The position numbers were made by a program, and so were the translations under genes. DNA of 45,064 bases from assembly GCF_000332335.1 (NCBI RefSeq), contig NZ_KB235948.1, positions 6,748,944 to 6,794,007 of the forward strand, in the 5' to 3' direction. Below, piece by piece: positions 33,682 to 40,928 of the stretch (the first letter of the stretch is position 1; the number at the start of each line of letters is the position of its first letter). Below the pieces are notes generated by a model that was given only the letters and a program-made list of their open reading frames with translations, searched no databases and was not told the origin of the DNA. This DNA comes from Kamptonema formosum PCC 10802 (lineage in GTDB: Bacteria; Cyanobacteriota; Cyanobacteriia; Cyanobacteriales; Oscillatoriaceae).

Positions 33682-34146
33682 ATGCTATCTACCCAAAACC
33701 CAACCACCGGCATCGCTCCGGGTTGCCTGCGCCGCGTGCACCACATCGCCTTCAACGTGCGCGATCTCCAGGCATCCCGCAACTTTTACGGCAATATCCT
33801 GGGTCTGCACGAACTCACCGGCGACGAGGTTCCCACAACCCTGCGAGAATTGGTCGCCGCCGGCAAAGTCAGCAACTTCGTCACCCCAGATGGCACGGTT
33901 ATCGATTTGTTTTACGAACCGGATCTCGCACCGGCAGACCCAGACCCCAAACGCGCCTTTACCCGCGCCAATCACCTGGCATTCGACATCGACCCGCACT
34001 TATTTGACCGCGCTGTTGAGGTGCTGCGACAGCATCAAGTGCCCCTGGATCATGGCCCAGTGACCCGCCCCACCGGACGGGGAATCTACGTCTACGACCC
34101 CGATGGCTTTATCATCGAGATTCGCTGCGACCCTCTCGATACTTGA
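33682..34146 (+). CDS. VOC (glyoxalase/dioxygenase fold) family protein
   Basis: The 154-residue single-domain pair of beta-alpha-beta-beta-beta units has a first metal-ligand region VHHIAFNVRDLQASRNFYGN, a second HLAFDIDPHLFDRAVEVL and the C-terminal YVYDPDGFIIEIR with the expected Glu. These are consistent with a metal-dependent VOC enzyme such as a glyoxalase or fosfomycin-type transferase; the exact reaction cannot be told. It is soluble. No strong ribosome binding site is seen before the ATG at 33682. It is followed by a palindromic repeat and then the cryptochrome gene. Confidence 0.88.
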   Translation: MLSTQNPTTGIAPGCLRRVHHIAFNVRDLQASRNFYGNILGLHELTGDEVPTTLRELVAAGKVSNFVTPDGTVIDLFYEPDLAPADPDPKRAFTRANHLAFDIDPHLFDRAVEVLRQHQVPLDHGPVTRPTGRGIYVYDPDGFIIEIRCDPLDT

Positions 34147-34155
34147 CCGGCTGCA

Positions 34156-34186
34156 GAAACCCGGTTTCTTAAAGAAACCGGGTTTC
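34156..34186. terminator. Palindromic repeat family B, likely terminator
   Basis: GAAACCCGGTTTC (34156-34168) and GAAACCGGGTTTC (34174-34186) form a perfect 13-bp stem with loop TTAAA, 10 bases after the VOC stop. Confidence 0.6.
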
Positions 34187-34295
34187 TCGATGACACCAGC
34201 TCCGGTTTGTGGCAAACTGTAAGAAGTGTAAAAACTGCTGCAGCTCCAACTGTCCTGGGGATGCCAGAAAAACCCATTCACTCGAAGAATCCGCC

Positions 34296-35762
34296 GTGAC
34301 TGCCAAGCGAATTATCCTCTGGTATCGCAATGACCTGCGGCTCCACGACCACGAGCCCCTCCATGAAGCGATCAAAGCAAAAGCCCAAATCATCCCGCTT
34401 TACTGCTTTGATCCGAGGCAATTTGGCCAAACCTCTTTTGGTTTCCCCAAAACCGGCAACTTTCGCGCCCAATTATTGCTGGAAAGTGTTGCTGACCTGC
34501 GCCAATCCTTACAAAAACTGGGCAGCAATTTGGTCATTCGCAAAGGCCGTCCAGAAGCTATTATACCACAGATATCCAAACAATTGGGCGCTGATGCTGT
34601 CTATTTCCATGAGGAAGTCACCTCAGAAGAGTTGGCGGTAGAAAAAGCTCTCAGCAAAGCGCTGAAGCCGCTGGGTGCCGCGCTCAAATCTTTCTGGGGG
34701 CACACGCTCTACCATCCAGACAATTTGCCTTTCGGCATCAGCAATATCCCGGAAGTTTTCACCAACTTTCGCAAGCGAGTTGAGCAATCTTCAGAAGTCG
34801 ATCCAACTTTCCCAACCCCCAAACGTCTCCCCCCCCTGCCCGAAATTGACACCGGCACCCTCCCGCAACTGGCAGATTTCGGACTTCAGCCACCCGCGCC
34901 CGACAAGCGAGCCGCCTTACAATTTAAAGGCGGGGAAACGGCTGGACTGGAAAGAGTCGAGCAATACTTCTGGAAACAAGACCGGCTGAGAGTCTACAAA
35001 GACACCCGAAATGGCATGCTCGGCGCGGATTACTCCTCGAAATTTTCGCCGTGGCTGGCACTGGGTTGCCTGTCGCCGCGCTATATCTTCGAGCAAGTCC
35101 AAAAATACGAAGAACAGCGGGTTAAAAACGATTCCACATACTGGCTGGTATTCGAGTTGCTGTGGCGGGATTACTTCCGCTTTATCTGCGCCAAGCACGG
35201 GAACCGCATTTTTCACCTGTCAGGTCTGCAGGGGGTGCCGATTCCCTGGCAAGAAGACTGGCAGCGATTCGCGCTCTGGAAAGAGGGGAAAACCGGCTTC
35301 CCCCTGCTTGATGCTAATATGCGGGAACTGGCCGCCACCGGCTTTATGTCCAATCGAGGCCGGCAAAATGTCGCCAGTTTCCTGACTAAGAACTTAGGCA
35401 TCAACTGGCAAATGGGGGCTGAGTGGTTTGAGTCTCTGCTGATTGACTATGATGTTTGCAGCAATTGGGGCAACTGGAACTACACTGCCGGTGTGGGCAA
35501 TGACGCGCGGGGCTTCCGCTTCTTCAACATCCTCAAGCAATCCAAAGATTACGACCCCCAGGGCGAATACGTGAAACACTGGCTTCCCGAACTGGCCAAG
35601 GTGCCGGCTGGCAAAGTTAACGAACCGTGGAAATTATTGCCGGTTGAGCAGCAGCGTTTCCAGGTGCGAATTGGTGTTGATTACCCCAATCCTGTGGTAG
35701 ACTTATTTAAGTCAGCTGAGGCGAATGAAAAGGTTTACAATGCGGCCCTGTCGCGCAAGTAA
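34296..35762 (+). CDS. cryDASH: Cryptochrome DASH
   Basis: The 488-residue blue-light photoreceptor/photolyase binds FAD and an antenna cofactor; DASH proteins repair cyclobutane dimers in single-stranded DNA. The N-terminal photolyase domain starts RIILWYRNDLRLHDHEPL; the FAD domain has GMLGADYSSKFSPWLALGCL (20 residues), VFELLWRDYFRFICAKHG, LDANMRELAATGFMSNRGRQ, NVASFLTKNLGINW and YDVCSNWGNWNYTAGVGND. The ending KQSKDYDPQGEYVKHWLPEL is characteristic of the DASH group. I prefer GTG at 34296 (VTAKRIILWY), which gives the family length; starting at GTG 34209 adds 29 Cys-rich residues that read through the repeat-flanking DNA. It is a single gene. Confidence 0.93.
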   Translation: MTAKRIILWYRNDLRLHDHEPLHEAIKAKAQIIPLYCFDPRQFGQTSFGFPKTGNFRAQLLLESVADLRQSLQKLGSNLVIRKGRPEAIIPQISKQLGADAVYFHEEVTSEELAVEKALSKALKPLGAALKSFWGHTLYHPDNLPFGISNIPEVFTNFRKRVEQSSEVDPTFPTPKRLPPLPEIDTGTLPQLADFGLQPPAPDKRAALQFKGGETAGLERVEQYFWKQDRLRVYKDTRNGMLGADYSSKFSPWLALGCLSPRYIFEQVQKYEEQRVKNDSTYWLVFELLWRDYFRFICAKHGNRIFHLSGLQGVPIPWQEDWQRFALWKEGKTGFPLLDANMRELAATGFMSNRGRQNVASFLTKNLGINWQMGAEWFESLLIDYDVCSNWGNWNYTAGVGNDARGFRFFNILKQSKDYDPQGEYVKHWLPELAKVPAGKVNEPWKLLPVEQQRFQVRIGVDYPNPVVDLFKSAEANEKVYNAALSRK

Positions 35763-35842
35763 CGCCGGCAGGGAATAAATTACCAGCCTCTCCCTTCGTT
35801 CCCAGGGCGCGGGCGACAATCCCCTCGTTACCAGGCGTAATT

Positions 35843-35990
35843 TAGAGCTACCTGGCGAATGGAATTCGCGGCTAGACAAACGAAGTCCGCCTACCCTACG
35901 GGAAGGGCTTCGCCCAACGCAGACTTCAGAATTTCTTGAAACCCGCGCAGGCGGGTTTCGTCTGTGTAGCTGCGGTTTCCAACCGCCAAG
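35843..35990. repeat. Head-to-head pair of palindromic repeat family A
   Basis: The forward copy (about 35843-35910) is diverged: GGCGAATGGAATTCGCGGCT, AGACAAACGAAGTCCGCC, interrupted by CCTACGGGAAGGG. The reverse copy (35938-35990) has AAACCCGCGCAGGCGGGTTT and GGTTTCCAACCGCC. It fills the gap between the cryptochrome and methyltransferase genes; no gene lies in it. Confidence 0.7.
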
Positions 35991-36032
35991 CAGCCTATAA
36001 CCTCTGCCAATTTCACACCGAAATGGTATATT

Positions 36033-36662
36033 ATGATGAAACCTAATGCTATAAACAGCAAACAGAAATTATTCGATCGGTGGGCCCCCAACTACGACTG
36101 GGTGTTTACCTCAGTATTCTATCAAGCGATTCACCACCGGCTGCTTGAGTGTGTGAATTTGCCAGAAAAGCCGAATGTGCTCGACATCGGATGCGGCACC
36201 GGACGCCTGCTGACTCGCCTCGCCACCGAGTTCCCAAATCTGCAAGGAACGGGTTTAGATTTCTCTGCTGAGATGATCCGTCAGGCCCGCCGGCGCAAGC
36301 CCGATAGCGTTCGCCCCCGTCTCATCTACCTGCAGGGGAATGCTGAGTCTCTTCCTTTCGCTGACGGGCAGTTTGATGCGGTGTTTAACACTATCAGTTT
36401 CCTGCACTACCCGAACCCCGAACAGGTATTTTCTGAGGTCAGCCGGGTGATCGCTCCGGGCGGGCGCTTTTACTTAGCCGATTTCGCAGTTCGCTGGCAA
36501 ACCTCTCCGCAGTTATTATTATCGATGTCCCCGGGTGGAATCAGACTTTACAGCCCTCAGTTGCGGGAACAGCTAGGCGTGCGAGCGGGATTGGGCTGCG
36601 CGGGGCATTACGATCTTCTCGGGCCGGTTTTGCTTTCTATTTTTACTAAACAAACCATCTAG
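36033..36662 (+). CDS. Class I SAM-dependent methyltransferase
   Basis: The 209-residue protein has a UbiE/Methyltransf_11-type fold: LFDRWAPNYDWVFTSVFYQA at the start, SAM-binding VLDIGCGTGRLLTRLA (motif I, about 49), GTGLDFSAEMIRQAR (motif II region), NAESLPFADGQFDAVFNTIS, and VSRVIAPGGRFYLADF. All SAM-binding motifs are intact. The N-terminal region resembles cyanobacterial methyltransferases acting on small lipophilic substrates, but the substrate cannot be assigned. Two ATGs open the gene. It is 125 bases upstream of the alpha/beta-hydrolase pseudoenzyme; the gap has a GGGTGCGTTC...GGAACCCACCC hairpin. Confidence 0.9.
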   Translation: MMKPNAINSKQKLFDRWAPNYDWVFTSVFYQAIHHRLLECVNLPEKPNVLDIGCGTGRLLTRLATEFPNLQGTGLDFSAEMIRQARRRKPDSVRPRLIYLQGNAESLPFADGQFDAVFNTISFLHYPNPEQVFSEVSRVIAPGGRFYLADFAVRWQTSPQLLLSMSPGGIRLYSPQLREQLGVRAGLGCAGHYDLLGPVLLSIFTKQTI

Positions 36663-36787
36663 AACTTTACAGGTGTTCCCAGTAGGGTGCGTTCTTGCGG
36701 AACCCACCCTGCGAGTCGGTTCCCCTGGGGCGTTGCGCTATCCGCTAATTTTTGGCACAATTACTACAGACGCAAACACCAGCAACT

Positions 36788-37759
36788 ATGCAAGCAAAAT
36801 CTACTACAGCACAACCCACTGAGGGGGGAACCGACTCTCTCCCGCAAACACTGTTTTACACTTGGCGCGATTACCGCGCTTCCTACCAACTCCACACACC
36901 GGCACATTCAGATGCCGGCAGCAGCCTCCCCCTGCTGCTGCTACACCCGATTGGTGTGGGGCTGTCGCGCCAGTTCTGGCACCGTTTTTGCAAAGCGTGG
37001 TATCAAACCGGTCGCCGGAATCCGATTTACAATCCAGATTTACTCGGATGTGGGGAAAGTGATATGCCGCGTGCGGCTTACACGCCGGCAGATTGGGCTG
37101 AGCAGTTACAGCACTTTTTGCAGACGGTGGTGGGAAAACCGGCGGTTATTGTGGCGCAAGGGGCGCTGATGCCGGTGGCGATTGAATTGGCGCAATTGCA
37201 GCCAAATTTGATTCGCGGGCTGGTGCTGTCTGGCCCGCCGGCTTGGGGAATTATGACCAAACCTACGCCGGCTTGGCAGCAAAAATTGACTTGGAATCTG
37301 CTAGACTCACCGGCAGGCAGCGCTTTTTACCGCTACGCCCGCCGCCGGCAGTTCCTGCAATCGTTTTCCACCAAACAGCTGTTCGGTGATGCCAATTCGG
37401 TGGATGCTGAGTGGCTGGACACTCTGGAAGCCGGTGCGGCAAATCCAGCCAGCCGGCATGCTGTTTTTTCTTTCCTGGCTGGGTTTTGGCGAAAGGACTA
37501 CAAACCGGCAGTGGCGGCCATCGCCCAACCAACGCTTGTTGTTTTTGGGGAAAAAGCATCCAGCATCAGTCGGGAAGGCAAGCAAGAGCTGCCGGCGCAA
37601 CGACTGGCTGACTATTTGGACTGTCTGCCGCAGGGGCGGGGGCTTCAAATCAAGGGGCGAAATGTTCTGCCTTATGAGTCTGCCCCGGAATTTGTCGCTG
37701 CGGTTGCCGGGTTTGTGGGGGAGCTGGAAGCTGATAGCGTGAAAAACCCGGTTTCTTAA
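36788..37759 (+). CDS. Alpha/beta-hydrolase-fold protein lacking the catalytic triad
   Basis: The protein has 323 residues from ATG 36788 (a TTG at 36752 adds 12). The fold is recognisable: LLLLHPIGVGLSRQFWHRFC, NPDLLGCGESDMP, LVLSGPPAWG and TLVVFGEKASSISREG. The nucleophile elbow reads IVAQGALMP, so the usual Ser is Gly125; the position of the acid reads GEKAS, and the final base region reads GRNVLPYESAPEF where GH is expected. All three triad residues appear replaced, so this may be a binding or scaffolding protein. The last residues KNPVS and the stop codon come from an inserted palindromic repeat. Similar cyanobacterial proteins with the same substitutions seem familiar to me but were not checked. 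Confidence 0.85.
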   Translation: MQAKSTTAQPTEGGTDSLPQTLFYTWRDYRASYQLHTPAHSDAGSSLPLLLLHPIGVGLSRQFWHRFCKAWYQTGRRNPIYNPDLLGCGESDMPRAAYTPADWAEQLQHFLQTVVGKPAVIVAQGALMPVAIELAQLQPNLIRGLVLSGPPAWGIMTKPTPAWQQKLTWNLLDSPAGSAFYRYARRRQFLQSFSTKQLFGDANSVDAEWLDTLEAGAANPASRHAVFSFLAGFWRKDYKPAVAAIAQPTLVVFGEKASSISREGKQELPAQRLADYLDCLPQGRGLQIKGRNVLPYESAPEFVAAVAGFVGELEADSVKNPVS

Positions 37760-37773
37760 AGAAACCGGGTTTC
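37743..37773. repeat. Palindromic repeat family B overlapping a gene end
   Basis: Arms at 37743-37755 and 37761-37773 form a 12- to 13-bp stem around TTAAA; the loop supplies the TAA stop (37757-37759) of the preceding gene. It probably also terminates transcription. Confidence 0.75.
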
Positions 37774-37952
37774 TGCGGGATACTTCATCCAACTGAAAAC
37801 CGCTCTGACCAGTGAATCCCCTCCCGGTAGGGTGCCTCTGGACGCACCCCACCCCCACTTTTCACCGGCTCTCGATTTCCCTCATGAAAATCATCCTATC
37901 GGGGGATTGTGTTTGTGAAATAGCTGGGCAAAATAAAAATTAAAAGAGTCAT

Positions 37953-38000
37953 ACTCCCCCTCCCCAAAGCGCGGGGAGGGGGTTGGTAGGTGGGGTTCTT
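37953..38000. repeat. C/G-rich dispersed repeat
   Basis: CTCCCCCTCCCC and GCGGGGAGGGGG form an inverted repeat, followed by a GGTGGGGTT...TTATTTATGCTGACCTACT segment that resembles the one before ccmS (GGTGGGGTTTACGG...TTTATTCATGTCCACCTACT). The same composite thus precedes two unrelated genes. Confidence 0.55.
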
Positions 38001-38038
38001 CAGCTTATTTATGCTGACCTACTGCTGGGGGCAAAAAC

Positions 38039-40693
38039 GTGGGAGAAAATTTCAACGAAATTCAACAAGGGGGGGGGTCGGATTCAGAAATAGTGGAAGC
38101 ATTCCGGAACCTGCTGCAGGAAAATGCGGATATTAAGCGCCAAGTTGAGGAGCTGAAATCGGCTTTAAACGCAGCCAATAACCGGCTGCTAGAGGAGAGA
38201 ATCCGCTGCGAACAGGCGGAGGAAGCGCTGCAGCGAGAGCGCCGGCTGTTTGCGGGAGGGCCGGCGATCATCTTCCGGTGGAGATCGGAAGAAAATTGGC
38301 CGGTGGAATATGTGTCTCCCAATGTGACTCAGTGGGGGTTCAATCCTGATGATTTTACCAGTGGCAGATTGCCCTACGCCAGCATCGTGCATCCGGATGA
38401 TGTGCCGAGAATTGCGGCTGAACTGCAAGCGCATAATGCGGCGGTTTTGGACTCCTTTGAGCAGGACTATCGCATTTTCCGCGCCAGTGGGGAGGTGCGG
38501 TGGGTTTGCGATTTCACGGCGGCTGTCCGCAACGATCGGGGGGAAGTTACCCACTATGAAGGATATGTTCTGGATATCACCCACCGCGTGCTGGCAGAAA
38601 AAGCGCTGCAGGAGGCAAAAGACCAGCTGCAAGCGGTGCTGGATGCGGTGCCGGGGTGCGTTTCTTGGATTGGTTCGGATTTGAAGTATCTGGGCGTGAA
38701 CCGGTATTTGGCGAAGACTTTTGGGCGCACACCGGCAGATTTTGTGGGAAAGGAATTGGGGTTTATGAAGTCAGCGGGTGAGCTGAAGGAATTTTTGTCG
38801 GAATTTTTCGCCTCACCGGCACGGGAAGCCTCGCAAGAAATGGCTTTTGCGCGCCGGCAAGATGCCGGTGCTGCAGTGGGGGGGAAAAGACATCACATCC
38901 TAGTCGCTCAGAAGTACCTTCAAGGTGAGGCGGCTGTGTGTGTCGGCGTTGACATTACGGAACTCAAAGAAGCTCAGCAGGCGCTGCAGCTGTCGGAGGA
39001 GAAGTTCTCAAAAGCTTTTCGCTGCAGCCCGAATTGCATCACCATCAGCACTCTCAAGGAGGGGCGCTACATTGATGTCAATGAGACTAGCTTGCGCATT
39101 TTAGGATACCGGCGCGAGGAAGTCATTGGTCGAACGGTTACGGATCTGAATATTTGGGTCGAGCCGCAAGATCGGGAGCGCATGACACAGGCGCTGCAAG
39201 AGCGGGGTGCGGTTGACAATATGGAAGTTAAAATCCGCACGAAGACGGGCGAGGTGCGGGTGGGTTTGCTTTCGGCTGAGATTGTCGAGATTGCCGGTGA
39301 GCGCTGTTTGGTGGCGGCGACGAATGATATTACAGAGCGAGTGCGGGCGGAGGAAAAGCTGCGGGCGGCGCAAGAGCGCGACCGCTTGCTGGCAGAAATT
39401 GCCCTGCGCATTCGCCAGTCACTCGATTTGGATAATATTCTAAATAGCACAGTTTGTGAGATTCGTCAAGTCCTGAAAGCTGACCGCGTTTATATTGGCT
39501 ATCTGGATGATAATTCTGACGCTTTGGTGGTGGCGGAATCGGTGGCTGCCGGCTTCCCGCCGATGCTGGGATACGCGCTGAAGCGCGACATTTATTTTAG
39601 GAAAGTTAAGGCGCTATTTGACCGGCATCCGGTTGGGGCTGTTGCGGATACTTCTGCAGTGCCGGTGCTGCCTTATCTGGCGCAACACTATGCGGACTAC
39701 CAGATTAAGGCGAGCTTGGCGGTGAGGATTGTGGTGGATGAGAAGCCGTTTGGTTTGCTGGTGGCTCACCAGTGCAGCGGGGCGCGTTGCTGGCAGCCTT
39801 TTGAAATAGAATTGCTGGATCGACTGGCAACTCAAGTGGCGATTGCGATTAAGCAAGGGCAGCTCTACCAGCGGCTGGCGGCACTCAATGCGAATTTGGA
39901 AAAGCAAGTGGAGGAGCGCACGGCTCAGCTGCAGCAGCGCAATCGGGAACTGCAGGAACTCAACCAGATGAAGGATTTGTTTTTGCACGCGGTGACGCAC
40001 GATTTGCGCACGCCGGTGATCGGTGCGTTGCTGGTGTGGAAGAATTTGCTGAACAGTTCTGCGCCGGGTGCTGGCGGGAGTCAGCCGCCAGCAATTCCGG
40101 TGGCTCGCTCGATTCTGGAGCGGATGGTTCAGGGGAGCGAGCGCCAGCTGAAATTGATTAATTCGCTGCTGGATGTTCACGCCAGCGAGGTGCGGGGGAT
40201 TGCGCTCCAGCGGGAGCAGGTGCGCCTGGGCGAGCTGATTGAATCGATTGTGGAATATTTCCAGCCCCTGCTGGCAAAAAATCAAGCGACTCTCAGGAAT
40301 AAGGTGCGGGCTGATTTGCCGGTGCTGAGTGCGGATTCGGGGCAGCTGTGGCGGGTGTTTGAAAATTTGATTGCCAATGCTTTGCATCACAACCCGCCGG
40401 GATTGAGTCTGACTGTTACTGCGGCGGTTGAGGGGGGTGAGGGGGAGCAATCGGATTCCCAGATGATTCGCTGCGCCCTGCAGGATAATGGGGTGGGGAT
40501 GAGTGAGGAGCAGTGCGAGGAGCTGTTTGAACTTTACGCACGCGGCTCCCAGACACGCCGCTCCACCGGCTTGGGTTTGGGGCTGTATTTGTGCCGGCAA
40601 ATTATTGCGGCGCACGGGGGTAAGATTGGGGTGATTAGCTCGCTAGGTGCGGGGGCGACGTTTTGGTTTACGCTGCCGGTGGTGGATTTTTGA
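38039..40693 (+). CDS. PAS-PAS-PAS-GAF sensor histidine kinase
   Basis: The 884-residue soluble kinase has an N-terminal coiled coil (about 18-70), PAS 1 (about 72-185, FRWRSEENWPVEYVSPNVTQ; VLDITHR), PAS 2 (about 195-310), PAS 3 (about 320-440, ending AATNDITERV), a GAF domain (about 455-610) and a second coiled coil. The kinase core has the H-box FLHAVTHDLRTP with His654, N-box LIANALHHNP, G1 DNGVGM and G2 GLGLGLYLC. It has no membrane segment, so it senses an internal signal. The GAF domain has AHQCSGARCW but no Cys-His pair, so a bilin is unlikely. No response regulator is adjacent. The start is a GTG with a weak ribosome binding site, so it is uncertain. Confidence 0.92.
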   Translation: MGENFNEIQQGGGSDSEIVEAFRNLLQENADIKRQVEELKSALNAANNRLLEERIRCEQAEEALQRERRLFAGGPAIIFRWRSEENWPVEYVSPNVTQWGFNPDDFTSGRLPYASIVHPDDVPRIAAELQAHNAAVLDSFEQDYRIFRASGEVRWVCDFTAAVRNDRGEVTHYEGYVLDITHRVLAEKALQEAKDQLQAVLDAVPGCVSWIGSDLKYLGVNRYLAKTFGRTPADFVGKELGFMKSAGELKEFLSEFFASPAREASQEMAFARRQDAGAAVGGKRHHILVAQKYLQGEAAVCVGVDITELKEAQQALQLSEEKFSKAFRCSPNCITISTLKEGRYIDVNETSLRILGYRREEVIGRTVTDLNIWVEPQDRERMTQALQERGAVDNMEVKIRTKTGEVRVGLLSAEIVEIAGERCLVAATNDITERVRAEEKLRAAQERDRLLAEIALRIRQSLDLDNILNSTVCEIRQVLKADRVYIGYLDDNSDALVVAESVAAGFPPMLGYALKRDIYFRKVKALFDRHPVGAVADTSAVPVLPYLAQHYADYQIKASLAVRIVVDEKPFGLLVAHQCSGARCWQPFEIELLDRLATQVAIAIKQGQLYQRLAALNANLEKQVEERTAQLQQRNRELQELNQMKDLFLHAVTHDLRTPVIGALLVWKNLLNSSAPGAGGSQPPAIPVARSILERMVQGSERQLKLINSLLDVHASEVRGIALQREQVRLGELIESIVEYFQPLLAKNQATLRNKVRADLPVLSADSGQLWRVFENLIANALHHNPPGLSLTVTAAVEGGEGEQSDSQMIRCALQDNGVGMSEEQCEELFELYARGSQTRRSTGLGLGLYLCRQIIAAHGGKIGVISSLGAGATFWFTLPVVDF

Positions 40694-40779
40694 AGGTTGG
40701 ATTTTGGATGCCTGGATGCAAAGATTTTGGATTGTGAAAGCCGGCGGTAATGTGTTTTCCTATAAAGGAACAGTGAAGT

Positions 40780-40820
40780 TACAATAAACTGGTTTTATTG
40801 TAGCGATCCGGCGTTTTTTT
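40780..40820 (+). terminator. Hairpin then T-run between kinase gene and CRISPR
   Basis: TACAATAAA (40780-40788) and TTTATTGTA (40794-40802) form a perfect 9-bp stem; a run of seven T follows at 40814-40820. It may end the histidine kinase transcript or separate it from the array. Confidence 0.5.
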
Positions 40821-40842
40821 GACCGCTAATACGCCAAGAGAC

Positions 40843-40892
40843 GTTGCCGGTGGAGTCGGTTGCCGGTGGAGTCGGAAGGGTTGCCGGTGGTG
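40843..40892. repeat. Short tandem repeat flanking the CRISPR array
   Basis: GTTGCCGGTGGAGTCG occurs at 40843-40858 and 40859-40874, with a partial copy GTTGCCGGTGGTG at 40880-40892. GTTGCCGG is also the loop region of the CRISPR repeat. Confidence 0.75.
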
Positions 40893-40928
40893 TGAGACAG
40901 GTGTGGGGAGCCGTCGGATAGGTCGTTT

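Noticed and set aside
34209-34295. Cys-rich N-terminal extension of cryptochrome DASH
   Set aside because: The conserved protein starts at the GTG at 34296; the extension reads through sequence just after the palindromic repeat and is not a family feature.
39400-39880. Bilin-binding (cyanobacteriochrome) GAF domain in the histidine kinase
   Set aside because: The domain looks phytochrome-like but lacks the Cys-His pair for chromophore attachment; the Cys in AHQCSG is common to non-bilin GAF domains.
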